A stretch of DNA of 41,842 nt from Termitomyces sp. T153 (taxonomy: Eukaryota; Basidiomycota; Agaricomycetes; Agaricales; Lyophyllaceae): the NCBI GenBank assembly GCA_018296165.2, contig JACKQL020000218.1, forward strand, positions 1 to 41,842, given 5' to 3'. Positions 21,764 to 31,665 of this stretch are shown here, in pieces. Made by a program: the position numbers and the translations under genes. How positions within the stretch are numbered: position 1 is the first letter of the stretch; each line of letters opens with the position of its first letter. Below the pieces are notes generated by a model. It ran no database searches. It was not told the DNA's origin and saw nothing but the letters and a program-made list of their open reading frames with translations.

Positions 21764-22815
21764 TTCAAGCTGTCATTTATTGTACATACTAATAATATAC
21801 TTATAATCACTCAATCAGAATTCATTAGTCTGATCTGGCTAGTGATGATCATAAGTACTATTCCACATTGCTGCCTTAGCCCCATTATGTAAGGTGTCAC
21901 TGTATCTGTGGTTTATGTAATACTTGCTTAATCAAGAGGCTTACATCATTCATTGCTGCAGTGATTGTTTACATATTACTATCCTCAGTTGACTTTTTGC
22001 CATCATGAGACTCTCAGTGTGCAGAGTATTTCTTTTGTTCCAATTGTTGTTATTGGTACTTAAGTACTCACACATTACATCATGTGATTCATGAGTATTG
22101 ATATTGTTGTCTGTCCCCATTCTTGTTTGACATTATCATTATTTATTTAAGTCCAATAAAAGATGCTTCCTGCCATTACTTCAATGAGGTCATCGATGTT
22201 GGTCCTTGTATTTGTCAAGGATCAGCTATTGTCATAGAGTGATGCTCCAAACCTACCAAAGAGTGATGCACTATTGTTTGATACAAGCAATGCTCAAATG
22301 ATAGTCATATCTATGTGTATTACAGCCTACTATCTCATATGCTCAAAGGGTATTACTCTCTATGGGTTTATTTGTGTCAGTCTTTGTCTCTTGAGCATTC
22401 ACCCATTCTGGTACTGCAGTTGGAAATATGCATGATGAGGTATTTATTATCATGCCATGACTTTCTGGCTCTCCATTGCTGACACAGACACAGTCTACAT
22501 ATGAATTGTTGCATCATTCATGACAACATATGTTCTCCTGTGTTCATTGCTCAATGTTTGTTAAATGGATATATTGCTCTGCCTGCTTGGCCCAGTGTTG
22601 AAACTTCATTGATTCTAAGAATGATGGTTTCCTGTCTCAAGTTGTCATTACCCAAATACTCTGGTAAACCTTGTGTTGATTACATTTTTGCTGCACATAA
22701 CTGTAGCCAATGCTCTGAACATACCACCTTGCTAAAACCTGTCTATCCTTCAGGGGTCACAAGTGAACAAAGTTGTAACAGTAAGCATCTATCAAAGAAA
22801 ACTACCACACCTCAT
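21764..22815. other. Intergenic, 3' flank of the JmjC locus
   Basis: No convincing coding region. An AATAAA-type signal (CCAATAAAAGATGC) lies near 22154, about 390 bp past the stop. AAAGAGTGATGC motifs repeat near 22225-22265. The stretch ends at the left edge of the A2 LTR, with no recognisable inverted terminal repeat. Confidence 0.4.
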
Positions 22816-23256
22816 TATAAGGGTGACCTCTGGAGGCTGTGGCTCAATCACACAGCTGGCAAAGGAAAATCCAAAGTCTATTCAGTACTGTACAGTGTCT
22901 ACTAAGATAACTACTCACCTGGCAAAGGGAAATCCAAAGAGAACAAGTCTGTGGATTCCCTAGGCCAGGTGTGATGCTCCAGAGGCTTCAGAAGCATGAG
23001 AAACAACTGTACAGTATGACAGAGAAAAAAGACACAAGTGATGTGTCAGCAATTGGTCAGCAGTTACATAAGCTGGTGGCAGTGTCAAAGGGACCACACT
23101 TGTCTGAATTATTGACAGAGAACTGGTGCAGCCTGAAAACTAAAACCAGGACCAATAGATAGGAAAAAGGAAGGAGAATGAAGAAAAACCATAGCAGGTA
23201 AAATCTAACAAGAACTGGAGAAGGAGAAGGGGAAACAAGTGAGACATCCCCTGATA
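22816..23256 (-). mobile_element. Element A2, 3' LTR
   Basis: A 441-bp LTR of the same kind as 5567-6008. On the minus strand it begins TATCAGGGGATG (TGTCAG with one decayed base) and ends ..CCTTATA. A polypurine tract (AGAGGGAGGGTAA, plus coordinates 23257-23269) lies directly upstream. The left flank is CTCAT and does not match the right flank of the 5' LTR (ATAGC). Confidence 0.85.
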
Positions 23257-23270
23257 TTACCCTCCCTCTA

Positions 23271-24668
23271 GGATGTGGCACCTTGATGCACCAGATAGAA
23301 GAAGTCATGAATTGCCTGGTCAGCTGGTGAACAGTAGAAGTTCCAGACCAAGCCTGATGCATGAACATTAGCCTGTGGTTCTCAAGAAATGTCCTCAATG
23401 CCATATTCCTTCCATTTCACCTTGAACTGCAACTTCCCTCAGAATACTCTGCTGTCCAAGATTGCCTCCACCTCATACTCCTCATCATTGACTAGGACTG
23501 GTGGTGGGGGTGGCTTAGAGCAATGGCCTGGGATTGGATTCTCTGGAGCTGGAAACAACTTGACCACATTGAAGACTGGATGCAGTTGGCAGAGGCCTGC
23601 TGGGAGTTTAAGTCAGTATGCCAAAGGCCCTACCTTCTTCTCCACTGTGGAGGGGCCAAGATGATGATGTGACAGCTTCTGGGATGGTCTTGTTGTCCTA
23701 ATGTCTGAGCTATCCAAGTACACATGGTCCCCAGGCTTGTAAACTGGGGCAGGTGTCCATCTGCAATCATAGTACCATGCTATGTCCTCCTTGGCCTTCA
23801 CCAAGGCAGCTTTTGCCTCCTCCTGTGCCCTCCTCATCCAATCCACAAACTTGTTGACAGAGTCATTCTCTAAGAGGCATGCATGAGGTTCAAATCACAT
23901 GCAAGGATGCCTGCCAGTGTCCAGGAAGAATGGAGTCATCTGTGTGGAAGAGTGGACATGGTTGTTGTATTGGATTTCCACATCCAGCAGCAGATCATCC
24001 CAGTCATCCTGCCTCTTATTACAAAACAGGTGGAGATACTGTTCCAGTTCCTGGTTAACATGTTCTGTCTGCCCATCTGACTGAGGGTGATAGGCCATGG
24101 TGGTATGGAGCTTCACTCCTAGCAGGCAATACAGTTCCTAAGTGAATTCCACCACAAACTGGGGGCCCTGGTCAGAGACATACCCATTTGACAGACCATG
24201 GAGTTTCCAAACATTCTTCCAATACAGGCTGGCCACTCCCAAGGCAGAGCATGTGATGAGGGTAAGTATGAAGTGAGCCCATTTGCCATAGAGGTCCACC
24301 ACTACTATCACAGCATTGTACTCATGAGCATCTGGCAGTTCCACAATGAAAAGCACTGATGCAACACTCCAGTGAGCAGCTGAAATAGAGAGTGGGTGGA
24401 GCTGCCCCATGGGTGCTTGGCAGCAAGGCTTGGTGCAGAGATAGAGGTCACAGGTGCTAGTGTAGGTGCCTACATATTAGGAGATCTGTGGCCACCAATA
24501 GTTCTGGGATATCAGCTCTAGCATCTTCTACCTTCTAGTATTTTTAGCTACTCAAGAGTTATGAGGTTGTTCTACAATGCACTAGCAAAGTTCTGGAATG
24601 TTAGGCATGTAAATGCATCCTCAGAAGGTTGAAAGTCCATCCTAAAGACCCCACTCATTTGCATGCAC
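23271..24668 (-). pseudogene. A2 integrase and chromodomain
   Basis: Read leftward from 24668: zinc-finger region (CIYMPNIPEL..., CDLC), core with first Asp in VVVDLYGKWAHF (~24295), second Asp in YVSDQGPQF (~24175) and Glu in VNQELEQYL (~24040). Next come the C-terminal part (APVYKPGDHVYLDSSD, ~23730) and a chromodomain (KLQFKVKWKEYGIEDIS, ~23390), ending near the polypurine tract. Closely similar to A1 integrase. Interrupted by a few stops and many Arg-to-Cys/Trp/His changes. The upstream part is separated by a D LTR inserted in the integrase zinc-finger region. Confidence 0.88.
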
Positions 24669-25868
24669 TGACTTGACTCCACTTGCCCATCAAGCTCATA
24701 GAGCCTGTGCAGCCTGGGCAAATCCTTACTAGGCAGATGTAATTCTCTGCACAGATGACTGGGCACTCTGAGAACTTCTAAATGCAGGGGGCTTGCAAGG
24801 ATGAGTGATGGGAAGTGATCTGAGCAAGTCCAGGGTAGTCCAGAGGAGTGTAAGTCAAGTGGCAGAGAAAGGGATAGGCTTGGTGGGGTGTCAGGTATGA
24901 GTCCATAAGTGAGTATTGTGGGTGCAGAGGAAGTGGAGGTTACACAAGTAATGGGGGCAGAGCTAGAGCTTAGTGGGGGGATCAACAGAAGTTGATGGAA
25001 GATGATGGAGGTTGATGGAGTTTGAGATGGAGTAAGTAGTGAGGTCCAGAGTTGGTTTAAAGAATGTTTGAGATTTGTAATTGTAAGTGTGGAATTCATG
25101 AAAGCATTAAGGGTTTGAGAGGACAAGAGCACAACAAAGGAAACAGATCAAACAAGATGAGATGGAGCTTGATAAAATAAGGCAGAGTCAAGGCAAGATT
25201 GAGACAAGAATGGAAATAGATTCAAGCAGGGATGCAAAGTAATAACAGGGATAAAAATAAAATAGAGACAAGACAAAACCAGGAGACTGAGAGTAAAGGA
25301 AATGTAATATGGAACACAAGACACATGAGAAAGAAACAATCAGACCATAGGTAACATTAGGCAATAAGTAATATCAAGACTAGAGTATGTGGAGCTACTC
25401 TATAGCTTATATACTGGCTACTGGAGTGCTCCAGAGAACAGCAGGTGTAGCAGTGAGGCTTGGTGGGGCTTAGTGGCATTAACAGGTGTTGGTTGTAATC
25501 AGAGGGCAGGCTGTATTGATATCTTGATGGGATCAGTTGGGTATGTGGGCTGCTCTGAGGTAGTCTTGATACTCTGGAGTGGGTCAGGGGAACTGAGTTG
25601 ATGGGCTGGTGATGTATGATGGAGTCAGGAACATCAGGGGATGGCTCCAGGGGTTCAGGAGATCTAGGGAAACCATTGGCAGCTGTGGAGAAGACATCAG
25701 AGTTGGCCAGGAGGGCTGTTGAGATTTGCCAGAGAAGTGTTGGAGTTGCCTGGAGTAGGCACAAAGAGTGTACAATGGTTGGGAGATTGAGGGGAACATT
25801 GGGGGGGAGCTCTATGGAAGTGAGCAGGCCAGGAATGGGGTTGAGGATCCAGGGAGCAGGTCATAACA
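24669..25868 (-). mobile_element. Family D LTR, CpG-depleted (copy D2)
   Basis: The right edge is clear: minus-strand start TGTTATGACCTGCTCC at 25868. The left edge near 24669 is decayed but alignable (shared CAAATCCTTACTAGGCAGATG with 37478-39471). The TATA-like AGTATATAAG and AGTCTTGATATTA (minus strand, ~25380-25425) are present. It splits A2 pol between EDAVA and the integrase zinc finger, most likely as a solo LTR. The flanks GCAAC and TGCAC no longer match well, so the duplication is unproven. Confidence 0.75.
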
Positions 25869-27560
25869 GCAACTGCATCCTCCTGTGCACCCTCCTGGTT
25901 CCCTCTCCAGATGTCTCTAAGGATGTTTGCCTTGTCCTCTTGATCCACAATCCCTTCTAGTGCCATGATAGCAACGAGCTCAGGCTTGAGAAGGACAATA
26001 TTGTTGTTATCTCCTGCTTTTGTGCCATGGTCAGCCTGCCTAGACAGTGCATCTGGTTTGCCCATACTCTGTCCTGGTTTGTGGTGCAATGAGAAGTCAA
26101 AGTTGGCCAGATACAGAGACCATCAAGCTTGATGTTGATTCAGTTTCTTAGCAGAATGGAAGTACTCTAGGTTTTTGTGGTCCATCCAGACTTCAAACTT
26201 ATGCTGTGCACCTTTGAGGAAATGCTGCCATTCTTCAAAGGACAGAATAATTGCCAGCATCTCCTTGTCATGGATCTCATAGTTCTGTTCTACTGCATTA
26301 AGGCTTTTGGAGTAGAAGGCTACTGGATGCCATTTGCCATCCTCCTTTGACTGCTGGGAGAGGACTGCTCCTGTAGCAAATTCCAAGCTATCCACTTCCA
26401 CACAGAATGGAGAGTCATTGTTGAGGAACAGGAGGACAGGCTTTGAGGTCATGGCTTGCTTGAGAGCATCAAAAGCAGCTTGCTGTGGGGGCTTCTACCA
26501 CCATGCTGTATCCTTAACTGCAAGGTCAAAGAGGGGGCATGCATGGTGGGAGAAATCCTGTATGAAACTCCAATAGAAATTGACAAACTCAAGAAAGGCC
26601 TGCACTTCCTTCTAGTTCCTTGGCTCAGGCCACTCTGCTACACCTGCCACTTTAATGGGGTCCATCTCTACCATTCTATGCAAAATGATCAAACTCAGGT
26701 ACTCCATCTTAGTCTGCTCAAATTCACACTTCTCAGGCTTTAAATAGAGCTGGTGTTGGCAGAGGCATTCTAAGACAATACATGTGACCCAACAATGCTC
26801 CTCCAGAGTTTTAGTGTAGATGAGGACATTCTCAAGATATACACAGACAACACTCTCTGCAATCAGATCACAGAAAATGTCATTCATCATAGTCTGGAAG
26901 GTGGCTGGGCTATTAGTGAGACTAAAGAACATCACCAGAGGTTTAAAGAGTCTGCAATTGGTTCAGAATGCTGCCTTCCCAGCAATTCTTCACTGTCATT
27001 GCATTCAAGACACAATAATCCTGAACTAGACAAAGAGACCCATCCTTCTTCTTAATGAAAAAGACTAGGGAGGCCATTGGAGACTTGGAGTGTTGTATTC
27101 ATCCTAAGCTAAGATTCTCCTGCAGGAAAGCATCCAGCTCATCCTGCTCATGGAGTGCAAGTGGATAGACCTTGTAGCTGGAGGGCTCTGCATCTGGTAT
27201 TGGCTCAATTGCATGATCCCACTGCTTGTGCTCTGGAAGTGAATCAAAGGAGGCCCTGGAGAATACATGCTCAAAGTTATGGAAGTGATTGGGAAAGGCT
27301 TGGGCTGTGAGCTTGTTGCAAATGCCTCAGCCAGACATTGAGAGGTAGTCTGACTGACTCAAATCTCTGCCACTTTAGGAGGGGGCTGAGGGTTGTAGCA
27401 TAGATCCTATCACCCACCTCTATGGTTTCATCTGGGGACTCTGCATCTGGAGTATGGGTCCATTCTCCTTCACCTTCCTCTTTCTCTGGAGATTCACACC
27501 CAACACCTTGGACATCCTTATAGAGGGCCTCTCTATGAGGGAATGTCAGAGAGGGGGGAC
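25869..27560 (-). pseudogene. A2 RNaseH and reverse transcriptase
   Basis: Read leftward from ~27560: RT N-terminal region (DAESPDETIEVGDRIY, PLALHEQDELDAFLQE), FFIKKKDGSL and DYCVLNAMTVKN, then an abrupt jump to KAAF (~26975). About 40-50 residues including the first catalytic Asp are deleted. The usual YxDD box reads YLEN (~26850), so both metal-binding Asp are lost. RNaseH follows (CVEVDSLEFATGAVL, EIHDKEMLAI, MDHKNLEYF; ~26120-26450), then the linker GKPDALSRQADHG and NNNIVLLKPEL into integrase. Inactive. Confidence 0.87.
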
Positions 27561-27666
27561 TCAGGAGGTCAAGATCAGCATAGGGAAGATGCCCAGCATG
27601 ACAAGCACATATAGCAGCAAGTAGAAGCTCAGGTAATTAAAAAGGGGGCTCCCAGACCAAATCTAG

Positions 27667-27677
27667 AGACTTGTTCT
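27667..27677 (-). promoter_or_regulatory. A2 primer-binding site (self-priming type)
   Basis: AGAACAAGTCT on the minus strand, 2 nt from the 5' LTR edge, is the exact complement of AGACTTGTTCT within the family-A LTR (for example 29816-29826). Gag and protease are missing between this leader (ATTTGGTCTGGGAG, shared with A1) and the RT at ~27560. Confidence 0.6.
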
Positions 27678-27679
27678 TC

Positions 27680-28965
27680 TGTAAGGGCAACCTCTGGAGG
27701 CTGTGGCTCAATCACACAACTGGCAAAGCCAAAGCCAAAGTCTATTCAGTACTGTACAGTGTCTACTGAGATAACTACCCACTAGCAAAGGGAAATCCAA
27801 AGAGAACAAGTCTGGGAATTGCCTAGGCCAGGTGTGACACTTCAGAGGCTTCAGAAGCATGAGATTGATTGATTGATTGATTCATTTTTATTTTGTTTCG
27901 AGACCTATTTTTTACATGAACATTGTGTTCTAAGTCCCTCAGTACATAATGGGGGTGGTTTCCCATACTAAATCCCACACCATCTGCTGTTAACATGCCA
28001 TCCCAATTTCTAAACCCAGCTATACTTGGCAGGGCTTACTGTGTGTGTGCTGGTTTGTCCCACCTGAGGTGCTTTGCTTCAGCTCCAAGCTCCCATTATG
28101 TCACACCAGTAAGGGTGTCACGACTCACCCTTCCCCATGCCCAGACAATACTTTTGGAAGATCAATCCCAAGATTTGGAACCTGCAATGGAATAGCCCAG
28201 TGGGTTGCTAATGGCCCATTTGTGCTACCAAGTGACAGATATGCCGCACCTTTTAGCTAGGCACCCAATCAAACCAGCAACAGTGGCAGCAACCTCACCA
28301 GACCATCCAATGGACCACATGATGTGTCAGCAGCCTGATGGAACTATTGACTCCTATCCTCTCGCCTACCCATGCCTTGACCTGCTTGGTCAGCGAGGGC
28401 CCAGACCTCTCCCAAATCCATCAAACTGGGGAAACCATCTGTTTTTCCTATCTGGTCATGAGCGTGGTGGTCACTGTGCCTCATTGTATCATGTGTTAAT
28501 TGGTAGTTCAGGTGCAGCCTGACTAACAAAGCCTTCCTAGTCAATCATGTGTGGGCAGTGGCTTTCTGGTGGCATTGAAATAACCCACATAGTGTCTAAG
28601 GTGTTTTCCACACAGGCACACTCAGCCAGAGTCGAAACCCCAACCTTGCACTTGCAAGTCAGATGACCTGCTTTGGGAACACAATGGTGCCAGCTGAGCC
28701 ATCATGCCCCTCAGAAGCATGAGAAACAACTGTACAGTATGACAGAGAAAAAAGACAAAAGTGATGTGTCAGCAATTGGTCAGCAGTTACATAAGCTGGT
28801 GGCAGTGTCAAAGGGGCCATACTTGTCTGAATTATTGACAGAGAACCAGTGCAGCCTGAGGGGTGAAACTAGGACAAATAGATAGGAAAAAGGAAGGAGA
28901 ATGAATGAAAACTATAGCAAGGGAAATCTGACAAGAACTGGAGAAGATGAAGGGGGACCCTGACA
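27680..28965 (-). mobile_element. Element A2, 5' LTR, split by a SINE-like insertion
   Basis: Two halves (27680-27864 and 28711-28965) together equal one ~440-bp A2 LTR. The minus-strand start TGTCAGGGTCC lies at 28965 and the end ..CCTTACA at 27680. The intervening 846 bp is a separate element with its own target duplication. The right flank is the truncated LTR of element B. Confidence 0.85.
27865..28710 (-). mobile_element. SINE-like retroposon, copy 1 (CpG-depleted)
   Basis: 846 bp bounded by a 14-bp duplication TCAGAAGCATGAGA (27851-27864 and 28711-28724). On the minus strand it begins GGGGCATGATGGCTCAGCTGG, containing a perfect Pol III A-box-type TGGCTCAGCTGG, with GGTTTCGACTCTGG as a B-box-like match ~55 bp further. 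It ends in an A-rich stretch followed by (AATC)n. Tail repeat, variable-length duplication and tRNA-like head are the hallmarks of LINE-mobilised SINEs. It is homologous throughout to 38065-39002. No convincing protein frame. Confidence 0.85.
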
Positions 28966-29051
28966 ATAGCATCATGTGATGCTACCCATATAATTAAATA
29001 TTATTATTGTATTGCACAACAGTAAAGGTAAGGAATGGGTGCTCCATTACA
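28966..29051 (-). mobile_element. Element B, 5' LTR remnant (86 bp)
   Basis: Matches the corresponding end of the 217-bp LTR at 5182-5398 (TCATGTGATGCTA, TATAATTAAATATTAT, AGTAAAGGTAAGGAATGGG) and ends TTACA at 29051, followed by CACCA. Only the first 86 bp of the LTR in the element's own direction survive. The remainder is cut off by the A2 5' LTR. Confidence 0.82.
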
Positions 29052-29509
29052 CACCAGCCCCAGTTTACAAGCCCAGAGACCATGTGTACTTGGATAGCTC
29101 AGACATTAAGACAACAAGGCCATCCCAGAAGCTGTTGCATTGTCATCTTGGCCCTTTCCTGGTGGAGAAGAAGGTAGGGCCTTTGGCATGCCAACTTAAA
29201 CTCCTGGCAGGCCTATGTCAGTTGCACCCAGTCTTCAATGCTGTTAAACTGTTCCTAGCTCCAGAGGATCCAATCTCCAGCCACCACCCTAAGCCACCCT
29301 CACCACCAGTTCTGATCAATGATAAAGAGGAGTATGAAGTGGAGGAACTCCTGGATAGCAGAATATTTCAGGGGAAGTTGCAGCCCAAGGTGAAATGGAA
29401 GGGATATGGTATTGAGGACTTCTCTTGGGAACTGCAGGCTAATGTACATGCACCAACCTTGGTCCAGGACTTCTACCATAGGCATCCCAATGCTCCAAGA
29501 GCCATTTGA
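29052..29509 (+). pseudogene. A1 integrase C-terminus and chromodomain
   Basis: Resumes in phase with 5181: APVYKPRDHVYLDSSDIKTT, ALDEN-type linker replaced by KLLAGLCQLHPVFNAVKLF, then a proline-rich spacer and a chromodomain (YEVEELLDSRIF, KLQPKVKWKGYGIEDFSWEL, ~29330-29430), ending RAI-stop at 29507-29509. This stretch is open. Chromodomain aromatic positions (Y, W, and W in FSWEL) are kept. It belongs to the same element as 4200-5181. Confidence 0.9.
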
Positions 29510-29585
29510 GGCATCTACTCAATTTCAACAGCTGACCAGGCAATTTGTGACTTTTTCTATCCAGTACATCAAGATGCTACATGCT

Positions 29586-29595
29586 AAGGTGGGGG
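29586..29595 (+). promoter_or_regulatory. A1 polypurine tract
   Basis: AAGGTGGGGG abuts the LTR start TGATGTCACTGG. Standard plus-strand primer position. Confidence 0.7.
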
Positions 29596-29951
29596 TGATG
29601 TCACTGGACTACCATTTTAGGTCAGCACATGCATGGCTGCAATCATGCACATGCAAGTCTGGGCCATATGATTAGGCAAGCATGTGCATGGCCACAATCA
29701 TGCATGTGCAAATCTGGGTCATGTGGTTTGGTCTGTGATTTTCCCATCCTACTGTACAGTTGTATCCCACAAGCCTGAAGGCCTAGAGTGCAGCATCTGG
29801 CCTAGGGAGTCCTCAGACTTGTTCTCTTTGGATCTCCCTTTGCCAGGTGTGTAGTATACTTGTAGGCACTGTACAATACTGAATGCACTATTGATCTCCC
29901 TTTGCCAGCTGTGTGATTGAGCTACAGCCTCCAGAGATTGTTCTTATAACA
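29596..29951 (+). mobile_element. Element A1, 3' LTR (356 bp)
   Basis: TGATGTCACTGG...TTATAACA. U3 contains a 55-bp tandem repeat (29625 and 29680) rich in CATGCATGTGC-type motifs. R-U5 is shared with the A2 LTRs, while U3 is different. The following 5 bp are GAGAC. The left partner is truncated, so a target duplication cannot be confirmed. Confidence 0.88.
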
Positions 29952-30582
29952 GAGACAAAAAAGGAATTGAAAGATTGGTTTTAGTTGACTGGGGAGAGCA
30001 GGTGTAGAACATCCTCTTTTTAGGTATCTCTTTGCAAATAATAATAATAATTGATTAAACAGACAAGATCACATCATATTTTGAACTTGGTCTGAATTGT
30101 TCAGACAAAGTTTTTTATGAGTCTTACATACTGAGTGGCCAGGGCTCTAACCTATTACAGAGGGAATATACTCAGTCTGTGTATAATAGTTTCTATGGAT
30201 TGTATGTACTTGTAACAGAGGGAATGGACTAATGTGCATAAGTAACAGTGTGGGTAAGATATGAGTATTTGACCCACCTCAGCCTGTGTATAATAAACTG
30301 AGGTGTGCTCAAGTGCTAATCTGTAATTCATATGCACCTCCACCTTTCTAATCTGTCATTTGCTAGCATGTGTTATTGGCTTGGCATGTAATACACAACT
30401 CACTTCCAATACCTTTTATTGGAGGATCTCCTCTGGACTATCTGAGGTGTCAACAACATCCTTTAGAATTATTTTGATGAACATGGATGGCCCAGCTCTC
30501 CAAGAGCTTGGGGTGGATCCAAATTGTGCTCATGCATTGGCTCTTGACTCTTGCAGTTCTCCACCATCCTCTGCAATGGCAT
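29952..30582. other. Unassigned spacer
   Basis: No gene seen. It contains an (AAT)n run near 30036-30050 and two GTAACAGAGGGAATRKACT-like repeats (~30153 and ~30211). The right end (GGCAT) flanks the D3 LTR. Confidence 0.5.
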
Positions 30583-31633
30583 TGTCATGACCTGCTCCCA
30601 CACCTCTGGAGTTCCCCCCAAGTCACCCCACTTCCCCAGAGCACTCCCCAATGCTTTCCCAACTCACCTCAACCTTTGTTGACCCATGGTGCCTGCCCTA
30701 GCCAAGTCCAGCACTTCCTTGGCAAACCCCAATGGCCCTCTAGCAAACTCTGACACATCCCCCATGGGCCTCCTCAGCTCCCCCTCTTGCTTACAAGGCC
30801 CCCAAGCTCCTCCAACACAACCCCTGACTCCAACACACATTGTTTGACCAACTCCACAACCCATGCAACCCCCCTGGAGCTCCTCAACAACTGCAGAATG
30901 GGCCACATCTGCATCAGAATATCACTGCAGCCCATCCCCCAATCAGAACTGACACCTATCCACTTCATGTAGCTCCAATGAGCCCCACTATTGCCACCTC
31001 AAACCCCAGAGAAGGTCCAGTAGTCAGTATATAACAATATAGAGTTGCATTCATTACCTTAGTCCTGATATTGCATTAACTGATTACTTGTGTCTCATGT
31101 TTCTTTTGTTCCCATCTCTATTTTTTCAGTCTCAAATCTATTTCCTTTTCTCAGTTCCATCTCATCTTGTCTCTATCTTGCTTTGACTGTCTCTGTTTTT
31201 TTTGTTTCCCTAAGTCTCTTTCTTCTCTGACATCATTATGAACTCTGCACATGTGCTACAACCTTCAAACATTCCTACAACAACTCTGGACCTCACTCTT
31301 TGCTTGGTTCCAGAATCCATCAGTCTTCATTGATCCCCCGTCAAACTCCAGCTCCACTCCCATTGTTTGCAAAGCCTCCACTTACCCCACAATCTATTTG
31401 TGCACCTACAAACTTGTTCCTGATGCTCACCCAAGCCCAACATTTGATATACTTGGTCTTAGATTTCCCTGTACTACTCCAGACTTGCTTGGACTGCTTC
31501 CCTTGGCTTCCATTCACAAGTCCCTATCATTCACCCCACTGATGGAATGCTAGATTATGAGCACAGGACATCACATCTGCCTAGTAAGGACCCACCAGTG
31601 TAGCTGAGCCCCCATAGTCAGTGGGACCTGACA
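30583..31633 (+). mobile_element. Family D 5' LTR, CpG-depleted (copy D3)
   Basis: 1,051 bp, TGTCATGACCTGCTCC...GGGACCTGACA. Aligns along its length with D1 (1481-2479), with CpG replaced by TpG/CpA. TATATAA lies at 31028, with AGTCCTGATATTG at 31061. It is followed directly by the primer-binding site and gag, so it is a 5' LTR. The flanks GGCAT and TAATA differ, as expected for an LTR with internal sequence attached. Confidence 0.9.
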
Positions 31634-31646
31634 TAATATCAAGACT
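31634..31646 (+). promoter_or_regulatory. D-family primer-binding site (self-priming)
   Basis: TAATATCAAGACT starts immediately after the LTR. It is the exact reverse complement of AGTCTTGATATTA in the D LTRs (1914-1926; minus copies near 38040-38053 and 25375-25388). The minus D copy has TAATATCAAGA at the same place (37477 leftward). This fits self-primed reverse transcription as in Tf1; no tRNA-type TGG start is seen. Confidence 0.75.
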
Positions 31647-31665
31647 CCCCCTTACCCATTTCTTA

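Noticed and set aside
22820..22870. tRNA-like TGGCTCAATCACACAGCTGGC at several sites (also 5590, 27700)
   Set aside because: Resembles an A box but is simply the U5 end of family-A LTRs, with no B box at tRNA distance and no cloverleaf.
24572..25132. 186-codon minus-strand frame
   Set aside because: Mostly LTR D2 sequence fused to a piece of A2 integrase; an accidental frame.
28000..28600. Protein-coding gene in SINE copy 1 (several ~70-105 codon frames)
   Set aside because: Frames are not shared with copy 2 in a consistent way, and the unit has SINE structure.
5182..29051. Giant DNA transposon or Starship-like cargo element
   Set aside because: The ends are LTRs with TG..CA, a polypurine tract and a 5-bp duplication. 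No tyrosine recombinase or inverted terminal repeats were seen.
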